Notes under the pieces: model-generated
Told to the model about the DNA's origin: nothing
What the model saw: only the letters and a program-made list of their open reading frames with translations
Databases searched by the model: none
Program-made: the position numbers and the translations under genes
Origin: Bryobacterales bacterium
Lineage (GTDB): Bacteria > Acidobacteriota > Terriglobia > Bryobacterales > Bryobacteraceae
Assembly: GCA_025463005.1 (NCBI GenBank)
Contig: JAOAPR010000041.1
Coordinates: 1-64,000, forward strand
Direction of reading: 5' to 3'
Length of the DNA stretch: 64,000 nt
Shown: in pieces, positions 7,027 to 14,809 of the stretch
How positions within the stretch are numbered: the first letter of the stretch is position 1
How the letters are laid out: each line of letters starts with the position of its first letter

Positions 7027-7938
7027 TTACCCTCTCCGCGGCCGCTCGGCGATTGTGATTTCCATCTCGACTGGATTTCCGCCTCGCAAAATGCGCGCCG
7101 CGATTTTCTTTCCCACCGACTCCGAACTCAGGACTTCCTGGACGTTTTCGGTCCGATGCATCGGGCGTCCGCCGAATTCGAGCAGCACGTCGCCGATCGA
7201 CATCCCAGCGCGTCCCGCCGGTCCGTCGTTTTCGACGGTAATCGCAATAAGCCCGGTGGAGCCGGCAAAATTGAGCTTGCTCCTTAGATGCTCCGGAATC
7301 GCGATCGGTTGTAGACCGACCCCCAGGTACCCTCGTGGAACCCGGCCATCCGCAAGCAGGCTTTCGGTCACACGGGCGACCGTCGACAACGGAACAGCGA
7401 ACACCGAAACCCGCGACAATGCAGGAGTTGCGACGCCCAGCAGCTTGCCCGATGCGCCCACTACCGCGCCGCCGGCTCCCGCGGGATGCAACGAAAGATC
7501 AAGCCTTACAACTTGGTCCAATCGGCCTCCGCGCCAGGTCTGAGAGGGACCGGAGATGTTGCTGATCACGCCAAACGCCGCGACGGCGCTGTCTTTCGAC
7601 CGGCCGACCGCCAGCACAACACCACCTGGAGTTATCGTCGCCGGATTCTCTTCTCTTTGGGCCACAGGAATGCCGAGGCCCTTGACTCGCAACACGGCCA
7701 GATCCGTTCCCGGATCTCGTCCCACTACTTCAGCCGGTAGATTGGAACCATCCTGCGCGGTCACGCGGATTCCTTCATCGCGGCGTAGCGTGTGATCCGC
7801 CGTGACGACGATCTCCGAGCTCCAGTGGACGCCGCTCGAGTCGAATCGCGAGCGCGCGTGAACGGCGACGATCGACTGGGCGGCCTGTTCCACGGTCGAA
7901 GCGATTTGTTCGGAAAGAGCGATCAATGAATTTGCCAA
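7027..7938 (-). CDS. HtrA-like pseudoprotease with PDZ domain
   Basis: The 303-residue protein has the HtrA layout (trypsin-like fold about 15-195, PDZ about 200-298 with RGYLGVGLQPI and GRAGMSIGDVLLEFGGRP). His49 (TADHT) and Asp79 (GTDLAVL) remain, but the GNSGGP nucleophile loop reads HPAGAGGAV at 151-159, placing Ala155 where Ser should be. It should fold but not cleave. The start is TTG 7936-7938 with AGGGAG nine bases upstream. It is first in an operon with the active protease. A scaffold or decoy role towards its neighbour is inferred, not shown. Confidence 0.8.
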   Translation of the reverse strand: MANSLIALSEQIASTVEQAAQSIVAVHARSRFDSSGVHWSSEIVVTADHTLRRDEGIRVTAQDGSNLPAEVVGRDPGTDLAVLRVKGLGIPVAQREENPATITPGGVVLAVGRSKDSAVAAFGVISNISGPSQTWRGGRLDQVVRLDLSLHPAGAGGAVVGASGKLLGVATPALSRVSVFAVPLSTVARVTESLLADGRVPRGYLGVGLQPIAIPEHLRSKLNFAGSTGLIAITVENDGPAGRAGMSIGDVLLEFGGRPMHRTENVQEVLSSESVGKKIAARILRGGNPVEMEITIAERPRRG

Positions 7939-7995
7939 CGTTATTTCTCCCTGTCATCAGCATGCGCCCGGGGAGCTCCCTTGCACACCGGATGA

Positions 7996-8018
7996 TCGGG
8001 CAGTTTCCACCTGCCCGA
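7996..8018. promoter_or_regulatory. Inverted repeat in divergent promoter region
   Basis: TCGGGCAG (7996-8003), a 7-base spacer, and CTGCCCGA (8011-8018) are exact complements; a further GGGCAGG half-site follows at 8021-8027. The repeat lies between the divergent pseudoprotease operon and the double hydrolase gene. It covers the -35 region of the hydrolase promoter (its -10 TAATAT is at 8029-8034). It looks like an operator; a candidate binder is the LuxR-type regulator at the end of the divergent operon (inference). Confidence 0.5.
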
Positions 8019-8028
8019 CCGGGCAGGG

Positions 8029-8034
8029 TAATAT
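8029..8034 (+). promoter_or_regulatory. -10 element of apparently leaderless transcript
   Basis: TAATAT at 8029-8034 ends six bases before the GTG start codon at 8041, so transcription starting seven bases downstream would begin on the start codon itself. No Shine-Dalgarno is present. The -35 is weak (TTCCAC at 8005-8010), consistent with activation or repression at the adjoining inverted repeat. Confidence 0.5.
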
Positions 8035-8040
8035 CGATTC

Positions 8041-9825
8041 GTGCAGCAGAAGCTCACTCGTCGTGAAATGGGCGCTCTGATGACGGGAGCGTTAGCCGCG
8101 TCCATGCTGGATGCGCAGACTCCCGAGCCGGTGCTCGATATCGCCGAATGGTCGTACCACTGGTACGGCGTCGAGCATGCGCTGCTCGCCCGCGGCACGG
8201 TCTGCAACGGGATGCAGATGTATGTCGAGCACTGGATCCCGGCTCAGGTGCGCCACCCCTACCCGGTCGTGCTGATTCATGGCGGCTTCGGTCAAGGCTC
8301 GGACTGGTTCAGCACGCCCGACGGCCGCCGCGGCTGGGCCACGCTGTTCCTGGAGCAGGGCTACAAGGTTTACGTGCTCGATCGGCCGGGCCAGGGTCGA
8401 AACCCGTATCAACCGTTCGTTCATGGCGCGTTTGCCGCGCAGGCCCCGACGTTCGAAGCGAATCCGCAGACGGTGGCTTCGATGAATCAGCCGATGCCCA
8501 ACAACGCGCAGACCCAGAGTGTCTGGCGATCGCGCGGCGCAATGCTGCTCGACGACATCGGTCCCTCGATCCTGGTCACCGATGGCGACGGCTCGGTGTT
8601 CGCAACAGTGACTGCGGAGGAGCGGCCGAAGCTGGTGAAAGGCATTGTCTCCGTAAATCCTCCCGCCAATGCACGACAGGCCGTTGAGAAGCTCGCGGGT
8701 ATTCCTTTCGAGGCGTTTCCCAGCGTGAACAATCTCACATCTGTTTTAGCTTGGCTGGATCGCACGATCGTTTCGGGACCAGTCGTGGCGGCACCCGATC
8801 CTCATCCCAACCGCGAATCCACCTCCCTCAAACTGGCCGATCAGGGTTGTTTCTGGGTGGGCGTCCGACGGAAGCAAATGCCTTACGGGACAATTCCACA
8901 GGGGCAGATGTTCGTGCAATACATGATCCCGGCCGAAAAGCGCCACGCGCTGCCCGTCGTGATGGTCCACGGGGGCGGCGGACAGGGCACGCACATGATG
9001 GGCATCGGCGGACGACCCGGCTGGGTGCATTACTTCGTCCAGGCCGGCTACAGCGTCTATTGGGTGGATCGCCCCAGTTACGGCCGGTCGCCGTATCATC
9101 CCGATGCGCTCGGTCCCAGCCACTTGCCCAACGTCCCGGCTTACGAAGGGCTCATCGGCAGCACCGCAGTCTTCAACACCGCGCAATGGCCCGGACCCGG
9201 CGGCATGAACGATCCTCTGATCGATCAGTTCATGGCCTGCGAACAGGGCAACGTGAGCGACGAAGCGTTTCACAGCGACCTGGTCTGGCCGGGCGGCGCC
9301 GAGCTGCTCGACCGCATCGGCCCGAGCATCCTCTTTGTCCATGCGTTCGGCGGATTCTTCGCGTGGGGCGTAGCCGACCGCCGTCCGAACCTGGTGAAGG
9401 CCATCGTCTGCATGGAGATCAACGGCAATCCTTTTGCCGCGCAGCTTCGCTGGGGATTGACCGCGAGCCCGATGACATATGAGCCACCTGTTTCTGATGT
9501 GGCGCAGTTTAGTTTACGAGACCAGACCGCTCCGCCCGATTCGCCGCGTCCGGTGGTTTCGCCGTTCAAATTGCAGGCCGAGCCCGTGCACAAGTGGAAA
9601 AACCTGCAAGGCATCCCGATTAGCTGGGTGACCAGCGAATTCGGCGGCGGCGGATCGCCCGTTTCGAACGTAGCTTTCTTAAAGCAGGTGGGCTGCACCG
9701 CCGAAATGCTGCGGCTGCGCGACTACGGTATCCATGGCAATGGCAACCTGATGCTGCTGGAGAAGAATAACCACGAGGTGTTCGCCGTCATTCGCGACTG
9801 GCTCGACAAGAAAGTGCCGGGTTAG
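8041..9825 (+). CDS. Tat-exported tandem alpha/beta-hydrolase, catalytic residues lost
   Basis: The 594-residue protein has a twin-arginine signal (LTRREMGALMTGALAASML) and two consecutive alpha/beta-hydrolase domains (about 30-265 and 280-594). Each has the oxyanion-side HGG (LIHGGFGQGSDW; MVHGGGGQGTHM) and VLDRPGQGRNPY / WVDRPSYGRSPY strands. In related single-domain enzymes, as I recall them, the nucleophile motif is HSQGG and the His lies in GNGH. Here domain 1 reads DGDGS (about 181-185), domain 2 HAFGG (about 433-437), and the C-terminal motif is GNGN (about 566-569). Both Ser and the His appear replaced. It may be a binding protein. GTG start, leaderless; ppa follows 30 bases later. 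Confidence 0.78.
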   Translation: MQQKLTRREMGALMTGALAASMLDAQTPEPVLDIAEWSYHWYGVEHALLARGTVCNGMQMYVEHWIPAQVRHPYPVVLIHGGFGQGSDWFSTPDGRRGWATLFLEQGYKVYVLDRPGQGRNPYQPFVHGAFAAQAPTFEANPQTVASMNQPMPNNAQTQSVWRSRGAMLLDDIGPSILVTDGDGSVFATVTAEERPKLVKGIVSVNPPANARQAVEKLAGIPFEAFPSVNNLTSVLAWLDRTIVSGPVVAAPDPHPNRESTSLKLADQGCFWVGVRRKQMPYGTIPQGQMFVQYMIPAEKRHALPVVMVHGGGGQGTHMMGIGGRPGWVHYFVQAGYSVYWVDRPSYGRSPYHPDALGPSHLPNVPAYEGLIGSTAVFNTAQWPGPGGMNDPLIDQFMACEQGNVSDEAFHSDLVWPGGAELLDRIGPSILFVHAFGGFFAWGVADRRPNLVKAIVCMEINGNPFAAQLRWGLTASPMTYEPPVSDVAQFSLRDQTAPPDSPRPVVSPFKLQAEPVHKWKNLQGIPISWVTSEFGGGGSPVSNVAFLKQVGCTAEMLRLRDYGIHGNGNLMLLEKNNHEVFAVIRDWLDKKVPG

Positions 9826-9855
9826 CGTTACTGCGCGGCCTGCGACTCGAAACCA

Positions 9856-10392
9856 ATGGACGTCACAAAGATCAGCGCGGGCAGAAACCCGCCCTCCGAC
9901 CTGCACGCGATCATCGAAATACCTGTTGGTGGTGCGCCGGTTAAGTACGAGCTTGATAAAGCGTCGGGCGCCATGTTCGTGGATAGATTTCTCCATACGG
10001 CCATGTACTACCCGGGCAATTATGGCTTCATTCCACAAACCTTGTCACAGGATGGCGACCCGTGTGACGTGCTGGTAATTGCGCCTGTAGCAGTTGCGTC
10101 CGGCGCCGTGGTTCGCTGCCGTCCGGTGGGAGCCTTGCTGATGGAGGACCAAGCCGGGCTTGACGAGAAGATCATTGCCGTTCCGGTCGATGATCTTCAT
10201 CCGTTTTATACCGGTATTGCCTCCTATCTTGATCTGCCGGAGATTATGCGCGAGCAGATTGAGCTTTTTTTGAATCACTACAAGGACCTGGAACACGGCA
10301 AATGGACTCGAATCGGCCAGTGGGTGGATGTGGAGAGTTCCAAGAAGCTTATTCTGGATGCTATTGACCGGGCTGCTGTACACACCCTTTAG
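9856..10392 (+). CDS. ppa: Inorganic pyrophosphatase
   Basis: The 178-residue protein is a family I soluble pyrophosphatase: EIPVGGAPVKYELDK, YPGNYGFIPQT (about 52-62) and the metal-binding DGDPCDVLV (about 66-74) are all present, along with the downstream Asp/Lys residues of the active site. It hydrolyses PPi to two phosphates in the cytoplasm and drives biosynthetic reactions. It sits between two hydrolase genes on the same strand. The TAG stop overlaps the AGGAG ribosome site of the next gene, so the two are probably co-translated. Confidence 0.95.
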   Translation: MDVTKISAGRNPPSDLHAIIEIPVGGAPVKYELDKASGAMFVDRFLHTAMYYPGNYGFIPQTLSQDGDPCDVLVIAPVAVASGAVVRCRPVGALLMEDQAGLDEKIIAVPVDDLHPFYTGIASYLDLPEIMREQIELFLNHYKDLEHGKWTRIGQWVDVESSKKLILDAIDRAAVHTL

Positions 10393-10399
10393 GAGAAAC

Positions 10400-11374
10400 A
10401 TGCGTATTCGATCACTCGCTGCGTTGCTGTTGACCTTCGCTCTCGCTCCGGCTCTGTCATGGGCCGCGGTGCCGCCCGACATCGCCGGTCAGCTAAAGGA
10501 GATGGGCCGCGTGGTCAATCCCGCGGGCACGGCCAAGCTGTACCGGCCTCTCCAGCCCAAGGCTCCCTACCCTGGAGTCAAAGTCGAGCACGACATTTCC
10601 TATGGCCCTGATGCGAGAAACGTATTGGACGTTTTCGCTCCCGAAAAGGGCGGCGGGTCGCGGCCGGTATTGATCTATGTCGCCGGCGGCGCGGGCAACA
10701 AGATCGAGCCTGTTCCCGACGGCGACGCTTTCTACGACAACATCATGCTGTGGGCCGTGAAGAACGGGATGACCGGCGTGAACGTGCAGCGCCGCGGCGG
10801 CCAGGGCCTGGAATGGGACGATCCCGCTAAAGACATCGGACGGCTGATCGGCTGGGTGCAGCAGAACATCTCGCGCTACAAGGGCAATCCGAATCGCGTG
10901 TTCATCTGGGCGCATTCGGCCGGGAATGGCCCGGTTTCCACCTACATCGGGCATCCCGAACTCTACGGTCCGAACGGCGTCGGCCTCAAGGGCGCGATCC
11001 TGATGTCGGGCAACTTCAACATTCTGCCGGTGACCGTGACAGTTTCGCCCGGCCAGGAAGGAGCTGCCAAGGGCGGCGGGGGCAAAGGACGCGGCGGCGC
11101 GCCTCCGGTCGATCCGGCGGTGCAACTGACGCGATCCAACCTGCCTGGGATCCTCAAGAGCAAAGTGGCATTTTTCATGGCTGCCGCCGAGCTTGACCCT
11201 CCCAACACCGTCGCGTTCAGCCAGACCGTGAAGGAACAGCTCTGTATGGCCGGCCATTGTCCGGCGGCAGCCGTCTTCAAGGATCATAGCCACATGTCGG
11301 AAGTGTTCTCGCCCAACACGGCGGACGATACCGTCAGCAGTCCGATCCTGAAGTGGATAAAGAGCGTGAAGTAG
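10400..11374 (+). CDS. Secreted alpha/beta-hydrolase (esterase/lipase type)
   Basis: The 324-residue protein begins with a Sec signal peptide (MRIRSLAALLLTFALAPALSWA). The ATG at 10400 is preferred over upstream codons because AGGAG lies six bases before it. The hydrolase core has an oxyanion strand VLIYVAGGAGN, a nucleophile elbow AHSAGN (Ser about 171), and a C-terminal His in KDHSHMSEV. The fold resembles BD-FAE/hormone-sensitive-lipase-like esterases. A low-complexity Gly/Lys-rich loop (KGGGGKGRGG) interrupts the domain at about 225-236. Substrate unknown. Confidence 0.8.
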   Translation: MRIRSLAALLLTFALAPALSWAAVPPDIAGQLKEMGRVVNPAGTAKLYRPLQPKAPYPGVKVEHDISYGPDARNVLDVFAPEKGGGSRPVLIYVAGGAGNKIEPVPDGDAFYDNIMLWAVKNGMTGVNVQRRGGQGLEWDDPAKDIGRLIGWVQQNISRYKGNPNRVFIWAHSAGNGPVSTYIGHPELYGPNGVGLKGAILMSGNFNILPVTVTVSPGQEGAAKGGGGKGRGGAPPVDPAVQLTRSNLPGILKSKVAFFMAAAELDPPNTVAFSQTVKEQLCMAGHCPAAAVFKDHSHMSEVFSPNTADDTVSSPILKWIKSVK

Positions 11375-11375
11375 T

Positions 11376-12224
11376 TTATTGCGCGCGAGGTCCCATCACC
11401 TGCACGCGGTACCCGTCCGGGTCGCGCAGGTCGGGTGCTCCGGCGATCTCGGCCTTGTCCAGCTTCACGCCAGCAATTTGAAGCACTCTGACTGCAGCGT
11501 CGTAGTCGAACTTCTCGACCGCAACACAGTAGTGATTTACACCCGCTTTTTCGCCGGCAGGAGTCTGCAACAGCCCGATCCGCCCGGTCCCAACCTGAAA
11601 CCAGATGCGATTGTTGTTTCGCTGCGTCACGGGCCCGAGAATCTTTTCGTAGAATGCCGCCGATTTTTCGGGATCGGTTACGTTCAGCAAAATATGATCG
11701 ATGCCGGTAGGACGAAAAATCGGGACGGCGCCTCCGGCGATCCTGAAAGAGCCGCCGCCAGTGGACTCAGGCGAGGCCGTGCCGCCTAACAATTGCGCCC
11801 AGCCGTTGTCGGTCGCGAGCTGAAGGCGGGTGCCATCCGGATCGGTCACCGCCAGGTCCTTGCCGCTGGGAAAATCGCGGTAGGCGACGCCTTGCGCCTC
11901 CAGATAGTTGTGTATTGCGGCGACATCAAACGCGGGAATCCCAGCGCAAAAATGATCGACGTTCACGGCTCCTTGCGCGCTGCGATCCATGGCGATGTAA
12001 CTTGCGCCCAGCTTGACGTATCGCCGGGTGGTCCGGTTGTTCTTCAGAACTGTGTGGCCGAACACGCGCGCGTAAAAGGCGGCGGATTTCTCGACATCGG
12101 ACACCAGGAACTCCACGTGATCGAGCGCGGCGAAGCGCAGGGAAGTGTCCGCCGCCACCGCCCTCTGCATGGCGAACACGCCCGTGCCCAACATCCCAAG
12201 CAACTCGCGCCGAAGAAGTGACAT
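11376..12224 (-). CDS. Double VOC (glyoxalase/bleomycin-resistance fold) protein
   Basis: The 282-residue product starts MSLLRRELLGMLGTGVFA, a twin-arginine-like signal, at ATG 12222-12224 behind GGTGG; the open frame upstream is Arg/Pro-rich and non-coding in character. Two vicinal-oxygen-chelate modules follow: about 33-135 (ALDHVEFLVSDVEKSAAFY) and about 162-280 (GIDHILLNVTDPEKSAAFY), each with the beta-alpha-beta-beta-beta pattern and a DPDG(T/Y)R(L/V)Q end motif. Such pairs form one metal-dependent site; the reaction is unknown. The gene is convergent with the upstream hydrolase, two bases between stops. Confidence 0.8.
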   Translation of the reverse strand: MSLLRRELLGMLGTGVFAMQRAVAADTSLRFAALDHVEFLVSDVEKSAAFYARVFGHTVLKNNRTTRRYVKLGASYIAMDRSAQGAVNVDHFCAGIPAFDVAAIHNYLEAQGVAYRDFPSGKDLAVTDPDGTRLQLATDNGWAQLLGGTASPESTGGGSFRIAGGAVPIFRPTGIDHILLNVTDPEKSAAFYEKILGPVTQRNNNRIWFQVGTGRIGLLQTPAGEKAGVNHYCVAVEKFDYDAAVRVLQIAGVKLDKAEIAGAPDLRDPDGYRVQVMGPRAQ

Positions 12225-12295
12225 ATCATCCACCAGCGAGCCAGTATATCCCGATCCGTGATCCGATGTATGATAACGGACCGGAGCCCTGTTTA

Positions 12296-14062
12296 ATGAG
12301 AATTTTCTTGCCTGTTGCGGGCGTGGTTGCGCTCGCTTCGATCTCGACCACAGCTTTTGCCCAGGGACGGGGCGGCGGGCCGCCGCCCATGCCGACGCCG
12401 GCCGTCCTTCAGAATTATCAGCCGGTGACACCCGAGCGTCTCAAGAATCCCGAGCCCAACAATTGGCTCATGATCCGCCGAACTTACGACGGATGGGGCT
12501 ACAGCCCTCTCGATCAGATCACGCCGGAGAACGTCGCGCGGCTGCGCCCCGTATGGGTGTTCGCCACCAGCGAGGCCAGGGTCCACGAAGCGGCGCCGCT
12601 GGTCAATAACGGCGTGATGTTCGTCTCGACCCCCAATAACCAGGTGATCGCCATCGACGCCAAGAGCGGCAACGTGCTGTGGCGATACCGCAGGCCGCGT
12701 CCCGCCGGCACCAACGTGCCGCACGATACCAGCCGCGGCGTCGCGCTTCTGGGCGATCGTGTCTACTTCGCCGCAGGCGAGGCGGTTCTGGTCGCGCTCG
12801 ACGTTAAGACCGGCAAGGAAGTCTGGACCACCACGGTCGCGGATAACAAATCGGGGTACTATATTTCGCTCGCTCCGCTGGTCGCGGGCGGAAAAGTAAT
12901 GGTCGGAGCTTCGGGCGGTGAGTATGGAATCCGCGGCTTCGTCGCGGCGTTCGATCCGGAAACCGGCATGGAGCAGTGGCGGACTTACACCATTCCTGCC
13001 CCGGGGGAACCCGGCAGTGAAACCTGGCCCAAAGGCGACCAGTGGAAAACCGGCGGCGGCTCGGTTTGGGTCACCGGCAATTACGATTCCGATACCAACC
13101 TGGCGTACTGGGGCGTCGGCAACGGCGGCCCGTGGATGGGCGATCAGCGCCCTGGCGACAATCTATACACCGCGTCCACGATTGCTCTCGACGTCGCGAC
13201 CGGCGCGATCAAGGCGCATTACCAGTACCACCCGAACGATTCCTGGGACTGGGACGAGGTTTCCCCGCCGATCCTGGTGGACTACCAACGCAACGGCCGC
13301 ACCGTCAAGGGTCTGATCGACGTCGCGCGCGACGGCTATCTGTGGTTCATCGATCGCAGCGTGGTGAGCCGCGACGGACGCATGAAGTTCGTCGAGGGCA
13401 AGCCCTTCGTGAATCAGAACGTGTTCAAGAGCCTGGATCCTGAGACCGGGCGTCCCGAGATCGATCTGGACCACAAGCCTGGCACGGACAAGCGAGCCGA
13501 GTTTTGCCCCGGGATTCACGGCGGCAAGAACTGGCCGCCCATCGCATTCAGCCCCCAGACCCGGATGATTTATGTTCCGGCGAATAACAATATTTGTGGG
13601 TCGTCTACGGGCACCATGGTGACCTACGTGGCCGGCCGCGCTTACACCGGAGTTCAAATGGGTGGCGCGCCCAGTCCCGCGGGCGCCGAGCATTTCGGCG
13701 AAGTCCAGGCCTGGAATGTCGACACTGGCCAGCGCGTGTGGACGCACAGCTACGCGACGTCACCGAACTGGGGAGCTATGCTCGCCACCGGCGGCGGATT
13801 GGTGTTCAGCGGCGGTACCAACGATCGGAAGATTCACGCTTTCGACGCAGCCAGCGGGATGCTCTTGTGGGAGTCGCCGACCAGCTCGGGAATTCTTGCC
13901 CCACCGACCACCTTCTCGATCGACGGTAAGCAGTATATCGCCGTGCTCTCGGGTTGGGGCGGAGATTCGCGGGGGATGCAAAACACTTTGAACAACATGT
14001 TTCCCGGCCAGTATCCGGAGGTTCCGGAAGGCGGCAGTGTGTGGGTCTTCGCGGTGGAGTAA
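12296..14062 (+). CDS. Secreted PQQ-dependent dehydrogenase
   Basis: The 588-residue protein has a signal peptide (MRIFLPVAGVVALASISTTAFAQ) from ATG 12296. An eight-bladed quinoprotein propeller follows, with repeated AxDxxTGxxxW blade motifs (AIDAKSGNVLW, ALDVKTGKEVW, AFDPETGMEQW, AWNVDTGQRVW, AFDAASGMLLW). NDSWDWDEVSPP holds the catalytic Asp region. The adjacent-Cys pair of methanol/ethanol dehydrogenases is not seen. No cytochrome c domain is fused, so electrons must go to a separate carrier. It probably oxidises an alcohol or sugar in the periplasm; PQQ synthesis genes are not in the window. Confidence 0.85.
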   Translation: MRIFLPVAGVVALASISTTAFAQGRGGGPPPMPTPAVLQNYQPVTPERLKNPEPNNWLMIRRTYDGWGYSPLDQITPENVARLRPVWVFATSEARVHEAAPLVNNGVMFVSTPNNQVIAIDAKSGNVLWRYRRPRPAGTNVPHDTSRGVALLGDRVYFAAGEAVLVALDVKTGKEVWTTTVADNKSGYYISLAPLVAGGKVMVGASGGEYGIRGFVAAFDPETGMEQWRTYTIPAPGEPGSETWPKGDQWKTGGGSVWVTGNYDSDTNLAYWGVGNGGPWMGDQRPGDNLYTASTIALDVATGAIKAHYQYHPNDSWDWDEVSPPILVDYQRNGRTVKGLIDVARDGYLWFIDRSVVSRDGRMKFVEGKPFVNQNVFKSLDPETGRPEIDLDHKPGTDKRAEFCPGIHGGKNWPPIAFSPQTRMIYVPANNNICGSSTGTMVTYVAGRAYTGVQMGGAPSPAGAEHFGEVQAWNVDTGQRVWTHSYATSPNWGAMLATGGGLVFSGGTNDRKIHAFDAASGMLLWESPTSSGILAPPTTFSIDGKQYIAVLSGWGGDSRGMQNTLNNMFPGQYPEVPEGGSVWVFAVE

Positions 14063-14069
14063 ACGCGAG

Positions 14070-14783
14070 TTATTTGCCGCAGCCGTGAGCTGCCTCATCG
14101 AACTGATCGAATAGCCGGGCGGCGCCCGCGCCTTCGAGCGTGGTCATGACGTGGCCCTGGCCCTTTTCAATGGTGAACCGCACCTTCATTCCCTTGGCGC
14201 GGAATGTCGCGGCTTGGGCCTGCATGGTGTCAAGCCAGCCCCGATCCATTTCGCCGACGTGCATGTTCAGACAAATCCCCTGCAATGCGGCGACCCGTTC
14301 GTCCGTCGGATTCACCAGATATCCCGGAAATCCGGTGACCGACCAGAAATATTTCGGATAAGACGCGGCGATATGGAATGAGCTGAGCCCTCCGTTCGAA
14401 ATCCCGGCAATGTGGAATTTCCTTCCCTGGATTTTGTAATCCGATAGAAGTTTGTCGAGGAACGCCGGGAACACCACTGCCCCGCCCTCGTAAAATCGTC
14501 CGGTAGCCGGGGCCGACAGAACCGCCACGATGTAGCCGTGTTTATCGGCCTGCAGCTTCAGGTTGCGCGCGATCATGCCGTCGACCATCGGCATGGTCTG
14601 GGCTCCTCCGGGAAACGCAATCACCGCAGGATACTCTTTCGCCGGGTCGTAGTCCTTCGGCAAGATCACCTTGTAGTACACGGTGACTCCGGCGAAGTCG
14701 CCGTTCTTGACGAGAATGTCCCCATGCGCCGGCAGGCTCGCCAGGATGACGCCCAGCAAGCTGCCGGCAAGCAGTTTTATCAT
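14070..14783 (-). CDS. Secreted esterase (PHB depolymerase/feruloyl esterase type)
   Basis: The 237-residue protein has a signal peptide (MIKLLAGSLLGVILASLPAHG) and an alpha/beta-hydrolase domain with oxyanion FPGG (about 57-60), nucleophile GISNGG (Ser129) and a His in KGQGHVMTT (about 210). The family includes polyhydroxybutyrate depolymerases and feruloyl or acetylxylan esterases. A GAGGAG site precedes the ATG. It starts 26 bases after the stop of the Oar-like receptor on the same strand, so receptor and esterase are probably one transcription unit. Confidence 0.8.
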   Translation of the reverse strand: MIKLLAGSLLGVILASLPAHGDILVKNGDFAGVTVYYKVILPKDYDPAKEYPAVIAFPGGAQTMPMVDGMIARNLKLQADKHGYIVAVLSAPATGRFYEGGAVVFPAFLDKLLSDYKIQGRKFHIAGISNGGLSSFHIAASYPKYFWSVTGFPGYLVNPTDERVAALQGICLNMHVGEMDRGWLDTMQAQAATFRAKGMKVRFTIEKGQGHVMTTLEGAGAARLFDQFDEAAHGCGK

Positions 14784-14809
14784 TCACTCCTCAGTGAAAA
14801 CTTCCCGCA

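Noticed and set aside
10493-11293. Minus-strand open frame opposite the hydrolase at 10400-11374
   Set aside because: His/Asp/Arg-rich shadow; the plus strand has signal peptide, ribosome site and nucleophile elbow.
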